DNA from: Lachnospiraceae bacterium
Lineage (GTDB): Bacteria; Bacillota; Clostridia; Lachnospirales; Lachnospiraceae
Length of the DNA: 45,218 nt
NCBI GenBank assembly: GCA_029007885.1
Contig: JAQXIR010000065.1
Span: 1-45,218, forward strand
Direction of reading: 5' to 3'
The stretch's first letter is position 1, and each line of letters starts with the position of its first letter. Positions 16,634 through 24,561 of this stretch are shown here, piece by piece. The translations under genes and the position numbers were made by a program. The notes beneath the pieces were generated by a model, which saw only the letters and a program-made list of their open reading frames with translations, made no database searches and was not told the origin of the DNA.

Positions 16634-18673
16634 TTATTTGCTTAAATCAACATCAATGTCTCCGACAAATACTTTATCATCTTTACCAAGTGCGTTCGGG
16701 ATGATTGTGAAGGTATTGGAGATACCATCCTGTGCATCCTTGAACGGAAGTTTGGAAACAGAAGATAAGGAAGCGATAGCACCGTGAGTATCACGTCCGT
16801 GCATCGGGTTAGCACCCGGAGCGAAAGGCTGTCCTTTTCTACGTCCGTCAGGTGTGTTACCTGTTGCTTTTCCGTAAGTTACGTTAGAAGTAATTGTCAG
16901 GATAGAAGTTGTCGGGATACCGTTTCTGTAGGTATGATGTCTTCTTACAGCGGTCATGAATTTATGAACAACTTCCTGTGCAATTAAGTCTACACGGTCA
17001 TCATCATTACCGTATTTCGGGAAGTCACCTGTTGTCTCGAAGTCAACGATGATTCCGTCTTCGTCTCTGATCGGTTTTACAGTAGCGTATTTGATTGCTG
17101 ATAAAGAGTCAGCTACGATGGAAAGACCTGCAACACCTGTTGCGAAGTAACGTTTTACGTCTCTGTCATGAAGAGCCATTTCTGCTCTCTCGTAGCAGTA
17201 TTTATCATGCATATAGTGAATGATGTTCAGAGTATTTACATATACATCTGCCTGCCATTCCATCATGTCGACGAATTTGCTCATAACATCATCATAATCA
17301 AGAACATCGCCTTCTACCGGACGATATTTCGGTCCAACCTGTTTCTTTGTTACTTCGTCTACACCGCCGTTTAAAGCGTACAGTAAACATTTAGCAACAT
17401 TAGCACGTGCGCCGAAGAACTGCATTTCCTTACCGATAACCATGGAGGATACACAGCAAGCAATACCGTAATCATCACCATGAGTTACTCTCATAAGGTC
17501 ATCGTTCTCATACTGGATGGAAGAAGACTGGATAGACATCTTCGCACAGTATCTCTTGAAGTTTTCAGGAAGTCTTGTAGACCAGAGAACTGTTAAGTTC
17601 GGTTCCGGTGAAGCACCTAAGTTGGATAATGTATTTAAGTAACGGAAAGATGTTTTGGATACCAATGTACGTCCGTCAACACCCATACCACCTAAGGATT
17701 CAGTAACCCATACCGGATCGCCGGCGAAGATCTGATTGTATTCAGGAGTACGAGCAAATTTGATCATACGTAATTTCATGATGAAGTGATCGATGAATTC
17801 CTGAATCTGTTCTTCTGTGAATGTTCCGTTCTTTAAGTCTCTTTCTGCATAGCAGTCGATGAAAGTAGAAGTACGTCCTAAGGACATAGCAGCACCGTTC
17901 TGCTCTTTAACAGCTGATAAATATCCGAAGTAAGTAGCCTGGATAGCTTCCTGTACGTTTGAAGCAGGTTTGGAAATATCGCATCCGTAAGAAGCAGCCA
18001 TTTCTTTCATCATCTTAAGAGCTGTCATCTGTTCGGAAAGTTCTTCACGAAGACGGATAACATCATCTGTCATAACACGTCCTGTAGAATCTTTCTGTGC
18101 CTGTTTGTCTTCAATCAGTCTGTCAATACCGTATAATGCAACACGTCTGTAGTCACCGATGATACGTCCGCGTCCGTAAGCATCCGGAAGACCTGTGATG
18201 ATGTGGGATGAACGGCATGCTCTCATTTCCTGATTGTATGCATCGAAACATCCTGCATTATGTGTTTTTCTGTGAGTTGAGAAGAACTCACTGATTTCAG
18301 GATCAACAGTATATCCGTTGTCTGTACAAGCCTTTTCTGCCATTCTGATACCGCCGTAAGGCTGAAGAGAACGTTTGAAAGGTTTGTCTGTCTGGAAACC
18401 AACGATTTTTTCTTTGGATTTATCAAGGTAACCCGGTCCGTGAGAAGTAATTGTGGAAACAACTTTGGTATCCATATCAAGAACACCGCCTGCTTCTCTT
18501 TCTTTCTTGGACAGGTCTAATACCATTGCCCATAAATCTTTTGTGTCCTGTGTAGGTCCTGCTAAGAAACTTTCATCTCCTTCATACGGAGTGTAGTTCT
18601 TCTGGATGAAATCTCTGACATTGATTTCAGTTTCCCATTTGCCGCCTACAAAATCTTTCCATTCTGGTCTCAT
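16634..18673 (-). CDS. pflB: pyruvate formate-lyase core lacking the glycyl-radical domain
   Basis: PFL converts pyruvate and CoA to acetyl-CoA and formate. The catalytic pair Cys406-Cys407 is in [10 protein letters not shown], followed by [23 protein letters not shown]. The substrate region [21 protein letters not shown]-type segment (around residues 150-170) is intact. The protein stops after [20 protein letters not shown], just where E. coli PflB enters its C-terminal radical domain. The stop is a clean TAA followed by a new ribosome site, so this is not a simple frameshift. AGGAGG precedes the ATG at 18673. The gene heads a leftward operon with the 69-aa and 81-aa genes, with a long structured leader. 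Confidence 0.95.
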   Translation of the reverse strand: MRPEWKDFVGGKWETEINVRDFIQKNYTPYEGDESFLAGPTQDTKDLWAMVLDLSKKEREAGGVLDMDTKVVSTITSHGPGYLDKSKEKIVGFQTDKPFKRSLQPYGGIRMAEKACTDNGYTVDPEISEFFSTHRKTHNAGCFDAYNQEMRACRSSHIITGLPDAYGRGRIIGDYRRVALYGIDRLIEDKQAQKDSTGRVMTDDVIRLREELSEQMTALKMMKEMAASYGCDISKPASNVQEAIQATYFGYLSAVKEQNGAAMSLGRTSTFIDCYAERDLKNGTFTEEQIQEFIDHFIMKLRMIKFARTPEYNQIFAGDPVWVTESLGGMGVDGRTLVSKTSFRYLNTLSNLGASPEPNLTVLWSTRLPENFKRYCAKMSIQSSSIQYENDDLMRVTHGDDYGIACCVSSMVIGKEMQFFGARANVAKCLLYALNGGVDEVTKKQVGPKYRPVEGDVLDYDDVMSKFVDMMEWQADVYVNTLNIIHYMHDKYCYERAEMALHDRDVKRYFATGVAGLSIVADSLSAIKYATVKPIRDEDGIIVDFETTGDFPKYGNDDDRVDLIAQEVVHKFMTAVRRHHTYRNGIPTTSILTITSNVTYGKATGNTPDGRRKGQPFAPGANPMHGRDTHGAIASLSSVSKLPFKDAQDGISNTFTIIPNALGKDDKVFVGDIDVDLSK

Positions 18674-18716
18674 TTTGCCATAGCCTCCTATTATAAAATA
18701 TGTTAATTGAAACTGA

Positions 18717-18754
18717 GTGTATAACACAGTGGTATACACCCGTTAACTGTGTTA
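18717..18754 (-). promoter_or_regulatory. overlapping hairpins in the pflB leader
   Basis: Two inverted repeats overlap. GTGTATA (18717-18723) pairs with TATACAC (18733-18739), and TAACACAG (18722-18729) pairs with CTGTGTTA (18747-18754). They share bases, so only one can form fully at a time. They lie in the about 90-base leader between the promoter and pflB. Confidence 0.4.
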
Positions 18755-18768
18755 CTTACTGTAGATTT

Positions 18769-18797
18769 ATTATAAAATACAAGAAAATCAGCGTCAA
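18769..18797 (-). promoter_or_regulatory. promoter of split PFL operon
   Basis: On the minus strand TTGACG (18792-18797), a 17-base spacer and TATAAT (18769-18774) make a near-perfect sigma-A promoter, in keeping with a highly expressed fermentation gene. Confidence 0.85.
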
Positions 18798-18848
18798 GTC
18801 GGCACAGTGTACTTTTTTCTATACAAAGCGGTCATTTTTGTAAAAAAT

Positions 18849-18864
18849 TTGTGAAATTTAACAA
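18849..18864. promoter_or_regulatory. Rex-like palindrome between divergent promoters
   Basis: TTGTGAAATTTAACAA is an imperfect palindrome with Rex-like half sites (TTGTGAA / TTAACAA). The spacing is 2 bases instead of the usual 4. It lies between the pflB and DUF1858 promoters. Control by the NADH sensor Rex is a guess. Confidence 0.2.
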
Positions 18865-18876
18865 AAACGGGAATAG

Positions 18877-18905
18877 TTGCAAGAAAGGTGGGAAAGTATT
18901 ATACT
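18877..18905 (+). promoter_or_regulatory. promoter of DUF1858 gene
   Basis: TTGCAA (18877-18882), a 17-base spacer and TATACT (18900-18905) lie 24 bases before the ATG. Confidence 0.8.
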
Positions 18906-18928
18906 AATCAAAAACGGAGGTTAAGAAA

Positions 18929-19120
18929 ATGGCAGATATTACGAAGGACATGACAATCGGAGAAATCTTAAGATCCAATCCGGATATTGCACCTGTTTTG
19001 ATGGAGGCAGGAATGCATTGCCTCGGATGCCCGGCTTCACAGGCGGAAAGCTTAGAAGAAGCTGCAATGGTGCATGGAATTGATATAGACACATTAATGG
19101 AGAAGATCAAAGCAATATAA
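18929..19120 (+). CDS. DUF1858 (redox disulfide) protein
   Basis: The 63-residue protein belongs to the DUF1858 family, also called the hybrid-cluster-protein-associated redox disulfide domain. Seen are [39 protein letters not shown] with the CxxC pair C31 and C34 (MHCLGCP) and a helical end. CGGAGG precedes the ATG. It has its own promoter, divergent from pflB, and its own terminator. The family is common in anaerobes, and the CxxC suggests a thiol redox or metal role. The exact function is not known. Confidence 0.9.
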   Translation: MADITKDMTIGEILRSNPDIAPVLMEAGMHCLGCPASQAESLEEAAMVHGIDIDTLMEKIKAI

Positions 19121-19131
19121 GATAATCCAAG

Positions 19132-19175
19132 AAACCCCGCGATATCAAAGCAGTGCTATGATACCGCGGGGTTTT
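19132..19175. terminator. shared terminator of DUF1858 and mecA
   Basis: AACCCCGCG and CGCGGGGTT form a GC-rich stem, extended by ATATC/GATA with a bulge. TTTT follows on the plus strand. On the minus strand the same stem can end mecA. Confidence 0.85.
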
Positions 19176-19211
19176 CATGCAATCAGAAATTGTGAAAACA
19201 AGTCATATCAC

Positions 19212-19988
19212 CTAAAAAGCAAGTGACTGCAGTGCATTTTCGTGAAGAATCATCTCATAATGCTCTGCATAGAAACATTCGCTGAAAGGAACGGACTTTG
19301 TAAGATGTCCGTATTCTGACAAAATATTACATACCTTATTAAAGGATTCATTTGAATGACCGGAACGCGATACTACCAGAAGATATTGCCCGGTCTTATT
19401 ATTTTTGTAAAGTGAGTTACATCCGTCATAGATTGTACTTAATACGGCTGCGGGTTTTGCGATTTCGTGAATCGAAGAAAATGAGAAGACGCGTGTAATA
19501 TTTACTGCCGGTGCTTCGCTGTTTTCTTTTGCCGCTGCGTCATGATTTTCAACTGCAGATTCCGCAGCGGAAGCAGCATGGGCGGAGACTCTGTCCTTAA
19601 TACGTTTAAAAAGGTCAAGAACATCATCACCGACGGCAGATAAATTATCTAACGACTCATCCATCGAATCATCCGGTTCCTCGCCGGCACCATCATGAAC
19701 GGACGGAGCGAACTTTGAAAAACGGGTATCAAGTTCCTCGGGATCTTCAACTTTTGTAATAATCAGAACGATACAATCCGAATTGAGAGGAATTGCTTCG
19801 ATCATTAACGGAATATCTTCAGCTTCAAACCCAAACTTGAGGGATGCCTGCTGCATCATGTCACGAAAGAGACTCTTTGCCTTTTCGGTACCGTAAGCAA
19901 GTTCGCTGATTTTTAATTCACGATCCGCTAAATCTGCTTTGGTCAATGTGCAGCGGATCTGGTGGTCATTTACTTTTTCAATTTTCAT
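19212..19988 (-). CDS. mecA: MecA family ClpC adaptor
   Basis: MecA proteins deliver substrates to the ClpC-ClpP protease. The N-terminal domain (MKIEKVNDHQIRCTLTKADLADRELKI-type pattern, with LFRDMMQQASLKFGF) binds the substrate. The C-terminal domain (about residues 165-258, with VFSFSSIHEI and the YLVVSRSGHS strand) binds ClpC. A long acidic and alanine-rich linker (about 85-160) joins them. The length of 258 residues is a little above B. subtilis MecA (218). No clpC is nearby. The target here is unknown. Confidence 0.92.
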   Translation of the reverse strand: MKIEKVNDHQIRCTLTKADLADRELKISELAYGTEKAKSLFRDMMQQASLKFGFEAEDIPLMIEAIPLNSDCIVLIITKVEDPEELDTRFSKFAPSVHDGAGEEPDDSMDESLDNLSAVGDDVLDLFKRIKDRVSAHAASAAESAVENHDAAAKENSEAPAVNITRVFSFSSIHEIAKPAAVLSTIYDGCNSLYKNNKTGQYLLVVSRSGHSNESFNKVCNILSEYGHLTKSVPFSECFYAEHYEMILHENALQSLAF

Positions 19989-20241
19989 GCTATCACATCC
20001 TTACTATATAGTATAAAACGAAAATAAAAACAGACAGTCGTCTTTTAAGACAGAAAGAATCTGCTCCCTATATTAATAAGATACTGTAATATTTGTCGTT
20101 TGTTACTGGTAAAATCCTGTGTGGCACACTCATAAATATAGGAAATTTATGAATGTACATGTATTGTATACACTAAAACAGGGGAAGTCAATACTACAGA
20201 ACCTTCATAACGCAAAATTTAATAAAAATATAATAAACTTC

Positions 20242-20270
20242 TTGCCTTTCAGGGGAGTTTTCGATATAAT
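20242..20270 (+). promoter_or_regulatory. promoter of candidate small RNA
   Basis: TTGCCT (20242-20247), a 17-base spacer and TATAAT (20265-20270) form a strong sigma-A promoter. No coding gene starts downstream within reach. Confidence 0.8.
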
Positions 20271-20276
20271 CGATTC

Positions 20277-20354
20277 TAAGGGATGCATCGGACAGACCGT
20301 AACGAAAGGAGGCTTTGTCCAATCATCGATTCAAATCTTGAATCCTATTTTTTT
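20277..20354 (+). ncRNA. candidate small RNA, about 78 nt
   Basis: The transcript expected from the promoter at 20242-20270 ends at an intrinsic terminator. GATTCAA (20328-20334) pairs with TTGAATC (20338-20344) and seven Ts follow at 20348-20354. Inside, GATG (20282-20285) pairs with CATC (20324-20327) and GGACA (20290-20294) with TGTCC (20316-20320), leaving a large apical loop with AAAGGAGG (20305-20312). No ATG or GTG follows that site at a usable distance, so it is not an obvious gene start. It does not match tmRNA, RNase P, 6S or SRP RNA by eye. Confidence 0.65.
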
Positions 20355-20634
20355 CAAAGCAATGTTTTATCATAGGGACAGCATTTCACTATGATAAATG
20401 TCTTACAAGCATAAGTGCTTAGTCAGAAATTAGTATTTCCAATTATTCTTATTTTAAAAATTATCATTTTATAATTCAAAATTCACAAAAGGTATTTTTT
20501 ACAAGCCCGATGCATTCTCTTGCCTTTCTATTCTCTTATCGTCACACTTTTCACAGCAGTTCATACAAAATTGAATATATCACAGAAAACTTTTGGAAAA
20601 TTTGTATGAATTTGCAAATGTACAGGAGGTTTTG
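20355..20634. other. AT-rich gap with two hairpins
   Basis: No gene is seen. A perfect 10-bp stem, TTTATCATAG (20366-20375) with CTATGATAAA (20389-20398), has a 13-base loop and no T-run. A smaller stem AAGCA/TGCTT lies at 20407-20420. The rest is AT-rich leader for the next gene. Confidence 0.5.
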
Positions 20635-20859
20635 GTGTGTAATAAAACGCAAAGACTCAAAGAAGAACTGGACGATGCGGTTAATAAAGGAGTTCTGATT
20701 TATCAGGACGGCAGGCGTTCTACTCCGGAAGAAATCGTATACCAGCAATGGATGCATGAAGAATCGGCATATCTGCCGGAATTTATCGTAAAAGATGAAA
20801 TGGGCGAAGTAAAAGAAATCTGGTATGGCGAAACAAAACCATTGATCCTGACGGATTAA
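20635..20859 (+). CDS. small protein of unknown function
   Basis: The GTG at 20635 has AGGAGG five bases upstream and gives a 74-residue acidic protein. An earlier in-frame ATG at 20593 has no ribosome site. Features are a charged N-terminal helix (KTQRLKEELDDAVNKG), a conserved-looking centre (YQDGRRSTPEEIVYQQWMHE) and aromatic residues near the end (IWYGETKPLIL). There is no signal peptide, cysteine pair or membrane segment. I do not recognise the family. It stands alone between the small RNA and the GH18 gene. Confidence 0.7.
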   Translation: MCNKTQRLKEELDDAVNKGVLIYQDGRRSTPEEIVYQQWMHEESAYLPEFIVKDEMGEVKEIWYGETKPLILTD

Positions 20860-20944
20860 AAGAATGCCTCTTATCTGAAAAAGATTCGGCAAAGCGGCCC
20901 CGTATAGCGGCTGAATCAAAAAATAGCAAAAAAATCATAATGAC

Positions 20945-20968
20945 GATAAAACAATAGTTTGGTATAAT
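20945..20968 (+). promoter_or_regulatory. extended -10 promoter of GH18 gene
   Basis: TGGTATAAT (20960-20968) is an extended -10 element 26 bases before the ATG, with AGGAGG between them. Confidence 0.65.
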
Positions 20969-20994
20969 GAAGGGCAGTCAGGAGGTAGCTAAGG

Positions 20995-22683
20995 ATGAAA
21001 AAATTCATTCCGGCAATCATCGCGATTGCCCTTATCATTATTGTAGTGGCAGCATCGTTTGGAGCAAAAATAATTGACCGTTATTCTTATTCGGACGAGC
21101 AGCAGGATATGAATGAATATTATAGAATTGAACAGGAAGATGATGTTGCAATTGTCTTACAAAACGAGCTGATTGAGACCAAGGCAAAATTGATTGATGG
21201 GTATTATTATCTGTCTCATGAAGATGTACAGGAACTTCTAAACGATCGCTTTTATGCCGATTTGAATGAAAATCTGTTAATTTATACGACACCGACGGAA
21301 ATGATTACAAGCGTAATCGGTACGAATGAATATGATATTTCCGGTGCCGGGGAGCAGACGGACTATGTGATATCAATGATGGTCAATGAGCAGTTGTTTG
21401 TTGCCTTGGAATACGTTAAAAAGTATACGAATTTTTCTTACGAACCGTTCACGGAACCGAATCGTATCGCGCTCCGTACACAGTGGGGAGAGCGGACAAG
21501 CGCAGTTATTAAGAAAGATACGAATGTACGTGCAAAAGGCGGAGTCAAGAGTCCGATTTTAAGAGCGGTTGAAGGCGGAGAAACCGTAACCGTTCTGGAA
21601 AAGATGGAGAAGTGGACAAAGATTAAAACGTCGGATGCAATGATCGGATATGTGGAAAACAAGTTTTTGAAAGACGAGATCTCAGAACAGGAGATTGCGG
21701 TAACAGATTACGAAGAACCGGAATATACCTCGATTCAGCGGGACTATAAGATTAATCTGGGATGGCATCAGGTGATGACACAGGGCGCCAACGCAACGTT
21801 TGAAGAAGCTGTTAACGGAACAGGAACGATGAACGTTATTTCTCCGACATGGTTTTCCCTAATTGATAATGAAGGAAATATTTCGGCAATCCCAAGCCGG
21901 GAATACGTTAATCAGGCACATGCCAGAGGAATGGAAGTCTGGGGACTCGTCGATAACTTTAATACAGAGGTTTCCACAAAGGAGATCCTTTCCTATACAA
22001 GCAGACGCCAGAGACTGATCGGAAATTTGATTGACCAGACACTCGCCTACGGAATCGACGGGATTAACGTGGACTTTGAACAATTAACTTATGATACGGG
22101 TGAACACTTTACACAGTTTTTGAGAGAATTGTCCATTGAGTGCCGTGAAAACGGAATTGTTTTATCGGTAGATAATTATGTGCCACGGGAATCTTCCACG
22201 CATTACAATCGGAAAGAACAGGGAGTCGTTGCCGACTATGTAATCATCATGGGATACGATGAGCACTGGGGCAGCGGAGGAGTTGCCGGCTCGGTAGCTT
22301 CCATCGGATTTGTCGAAGACGGCATCAAAAAGACGGTAGAAGAAGTCCCTTCCGAAAAAGTAATCAATGCGATTCCGTTCTACACCAGAATCTGGAAAAC
22401 AACAGGTGGGGAAGTCACAAGTGAAGCGGTTGGAATGGAAACTGCCGAAAACTTTATTGCCAAATACAATGTAGAAACAAGATGGGATGAAGAAACCTGT
22501 CAGAATTACGGAGAAAAGCAGATGGGTGATACCCTCTATCAGGTATGGCTGGAAGACGAACATTCAATCGAAACAAAACTTACGGTTATGAAAAAGTATG
22601 ACCTTGGTGGTGTCGCAGCATGGAAACTCGGATTCGAAAAGAAATCTATCTGGAATCTCCTTGATGCTTATATTAATTCATAA
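20995..22683 (+). CDS. membrane-anchored SH3/GH18 wall hydrolase
   Basis: The 562-residue protein starts with an uncleaved-looking membrane anchor (residues 4-24). A region like the copper amine oxidase N-terminal stress domain follows (about 30-155). A bacterial SH3 domain (about 165-228, with NVRAKGGVKSPILRAVEGG) comes next, then a GH18 barrel (about 250-560). The GH18 catalytic motif DGINVDFE is present with Glu362 as the probable acid. Related proteins (YaaH/SleL type) cut the peptidoglycan glycan, often during spore germination. The next gene is a CwlD-like amidase, which fits wall or cortex work, though the substrate is inferred. Confidence 0.88.
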   Translation: MKKFIPAIIAIALIIIVVAASFGAKIIDRYSYSDEQQDMNEYYRIEQEDDVAIVLQNELIETKAKLIDGYYYLSHEDVQELLNDRFYADLNENLLIYTTPTEMITSVIGTNEYDISGAGEQTDYVISMMVNEQLFVALEYVKKYTNFSYEPFTEPNRIALRTQWGERTSAVIKKDTNVRAKGGVKSPILRAVEGGETVTVLEKMEKWTKIKTSDAMIGYVENKFLKDEISEQEIAVTDYEEPEYTSIQRDYKINLGWHQVMTQGANATFEEAVNGTGTMNVISPTWFSLIDNEGNISAIPSREYVNQAHARGMEVWGLVDNFNTEVSTKEILSYTSRRQRLIGNLIDQTLAYGIDGINVDFEQLTYDTGEHFTQFLRELSIECRENGIVLSVDNYVPRESSTHYNRKEQGVVADYVIIMGYDEHWGSGGVAGSVASIGFVEDGIKKTVEEVPSEKVINAIPFYTRIWKTTGGEVTSEAVGMETAENFIAKYNVETRWDEETCQNYGEKQMGDTLYQVWLEDEHSIETKLTVMKKYDLGGVAAWKLGFEKKSIWNLLDAYINS

Positions 22684-22690
22684 TAGAAAG

Positions 22691-22725
22691 ATGCGGATAC
22701 TCCGGGCAGGATATCCGCATTTTTT
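22691..22725 (+). terminator. terminator after GH18 gene
   Basis: ATGCGGATA (22691-22699) pairs with TATCCGCAT (22712-22720) and TTTTTT follows. Confidence 0.9.
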
Positions 22726-22745
22726 AATAAGCCGCTTCATAAAAT

Positions 22746-23483
22746 ATGGAAAAAGAGAATGCGGATGTCACATTGAAAACAGAAAAATTGATTAGTTGTG
22801 TTATGATGATTCTGCTTCTGGTATCCATGCTTCTGGTTGCAAGAGAGGCAGCGGGCATTACTTCGTCAAAAATTCAAAAGGAAGAAGCCGTTAGATGTGT
22901 CATCATAGATGCCGGGCACGGAGCAGCCGACTCCGGGAAAATCGGAATTAATAAAGCATTGGAAAAAGACCTAAATCTGCAGATTGCCAAAAAGGTTCAG
23001 AAACTTTTGGAGTCACAGGATATTAAAGTACTTATGACAAGAGAAGATGATACCGGATTTTATCCGAAGACGGGTTCCAATAAGAAAGTGCAGGATATGA
23101 AACGTCGGGTGGAATTTATTAATGAGGAAAAACCGGATCTTACTGTCAGCATCCATCAGAATTCTTATGAAGAAGAAAGTATATACGGAGCACAAGTGTT
23201 TTATTACAAAGAGAGTGCAAACGGAAAGACAGCGGCAGAAATAATGCAGGACCAACTGATTCAAACCCTCGACAAAGAGAACAGAAGACAGGCTAAAAAT
23301 AACAGTAGTTATTATTTATTAAAAAAGACAGAAACACCAATCATTATTGTGGAATGCGGATTTTTATCAAACCGAAAAGAAGCAGAATTATTGGTAAATG
23401 ATGAGTATCAGGAAAAAGTGGCGTGGGCAATTCATCTTGGAATTCTACGGTATTTGAATCTGTCAGAAAAGGAAGAATATTAA
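22746..23483 (+). CDS. N-acetylmuramoyl-L-alanine amidase, CwlD-like
   Basis: Amidase_3 enzymes cut the bond between muramic acid and the stem peptide using zinc. The zinc ligands lie in IDAGHG, in the glutamate of NKALEKDLNL, and in VSIHQN; the catalytic glutamate is in VECGFLSN. An N-terminal hydrophobic segment (about residues 16-37) suggests a membrane anchor or signal. The length of 245 residues is close to B. subtilis CwlD (237), which makes muramic lactam in spore cortex. The ATG at 22746 lacks a clear ribosome site and follows TAAAAT at once, so a later TTG (22773) is possible. Confidence 0.88.
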   Translation: MEKENADVTLKTEKLISCVMMILLLVSMLLVAREAAGITSSKIQKEEAVRCVIIDAGHGAADSGKIGINKALEKDLNLQIAKKVQKLLESQDIKVLMTREDDTGFYPKTGSNKKVQDMKRRVEFINEEKPDLTVSIHQNSYEEESIYGAQVFYYKESANGKTAAEIMQDQLIQTLDKENRRQAKNNSSYYLLKKTETPIIIVECGFLSNRKEAELLVNDEYQEKVAWAIHLGILRYLNLSEKEEY

Positions 23484-23506
23484 ATCATGAATTAATAAAA
23501 AGCACA

Positions 23507-23548
23507 AAATGCGGATACAATTAGGCATATTGTTTTTCCGCATTTTTT
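23507..23548 (+). terminator. terminator after amidase gene
   Basis: AAAATGCGGA pairs with TCCGCATTTT, with further pairing ACAAT/ATTGT inside, and a T-run follows. The stem sequence repeats that at 22691-22720. Confidence 0.85.
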
Positions 23549-23556
23549 GATATAAT
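23530..23556 (+). promoter_or_regulatory. extended -10 promoter of prmA, fused to the terminator
   Basis: TGATATAAT (23548-23556) starts at the end of the terminator T-run. A possible -35 (TTGTTT, 23530-23535) lies inside the terminator loop. The ATG at 23557, just after the -10, is too early to be translated. Confidence 0.75.
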
Positions 23557-23589
23557 ATGAAAAGAGTTACTTTCAGAAAGGAAAAAGCG

Positions 23590-24549
23590 ATGAAGTGGAC
23601 AAGAATCAGGATTAAAACGATTACCGATGCAGAAGATATTATTATTAGTGAACTGTATGACCTTGGACTTGAAGGTGCACAGATTGAGGATAAGATTCCC
23701 CTTACGGCGTGGGAAAAGGAGCAGATGTTTGTAGACATTCCTCCGCAGCCGCAGGAAGATGACGGAATTGCATATCTGAGTTTTTTTGTCGAAGAAGATT
23801 CTGACATTGACATTAAGCAGATGATAGCAGATGTAAAGGAAAGTCTTGCCCAAATCCGGACATGGTGTGATATCGGAGAAGGTAGCATTACCGTAGATGA
23901 AACGGAAGACCTTGACTGGATCAATAACTGGAAACAGTATTTCCACCAGTTTTATATTGATGACCTTCTTGTGATTCCTTCGTGGGAAGAAGTTAAGGCA
24001 GAGGATGACGGCAAAATGGTTCTGCATATTGATCCGGGAACTGCCTTTGGGACAGGCATGCATGAAACAACGCAGCTGTGTATCCGCCAGTTAAAGAAAT
24101 ATATAACACCCGATACGAAATTATTGGATGTCGGAACGGGAAGCGGGATCCTCGCAATTTTATCAATTATGTTCGGAGCAGACAGTGCAGTCGGAACAGA
24201 TTTGGATCCGTGTGCTGTAGAAGCCGTAAAAGAGAATATGGAAAGCAATCATATTCCGGAAGACAAATTTACGATGATGATTGGTAACATCATTACGGAT
24301 AAGGAAGTACAGGATAAAGTCGGATACGAGTGTTACGATATTGTGGTAGCAAATATTCTTGCGGATGTTTTGGTGCCGCTTACGCCGGTTATTGTTCATC
24401 AGATGAAAAAGGGAGGAATCTACATTACCTCCGGAATTATCAACGATAAGGAGCAAACAGTGCGCGATGCGGTAACGGCAGCAGGACTTGAGATTGTTGA
24501 AGTGACGTATCAGGGCGAGTGGGTAAGCATAACGGCCAAAAGACCTTAG
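23590..24549 (+). CDS. prmA: ribosomal protein L11 methyltransferase
   Basis: PrmA trimethylates lysines of L11. The N-terminal substrate-recognition domain (residues 1-100) begins MKWTRIRIKT. The SAM domain has DPGTAFGTGMHETT, LLDVGTGSGILAI and DLDPCAVEAVKENM, and the catalytic-loop segment VVANILADVLVPL. The ATG at 23590 has AAAGGA upstream and gives 319 residues, normal for the family. An earlier ATG at 23557 lies right behind the promoter. rsmE follows at 12 bases in the common Bacillota order. Confidence 0.96.
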   Translation: MKWTRIRIKTITDAEDIIISELYDLGLEGAQIEDKIPLTAWEKEQMFVDIPPQPQEDDGIAYLSFFVEEDSDIDIKQMIADVKESLAQIRTWCDIGEGSITVDETEDLDWINNWKQYFHQFYIDDLLVIPSWEEVKAEDDGKMVLHIDPGTAFGTGMHETTQLCIRQLKKYITPDTKLLDVGTGSGILAILSIMFGADSAVGTDLDPCAVEAVKENMESNHIPEDKFTMMIGNIITDKEVQDKVGYECYDIVVANILADVLVPLTPVIVHQMKKGGIYITSGIINDKEQTVRDAVTAAGLEIVEVTYQGEWVSITAKRP

Positions 24550-24561
24550 GAAGGAAGCAGA

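Noticed and set aside
16145-18673. Frameshift or sequencing error splitting pflB
   Set aside because: Each part has a clean start, stop and ribosome site, and a separate 69-codon gene lies between. No single indel restores one frame.
20119-20394. 91-residue plus-strand frame across the sRNA
   Set aside because: It has no ribosome site, unlikely composition, and runs through a promoter and an intrinsic terminator.
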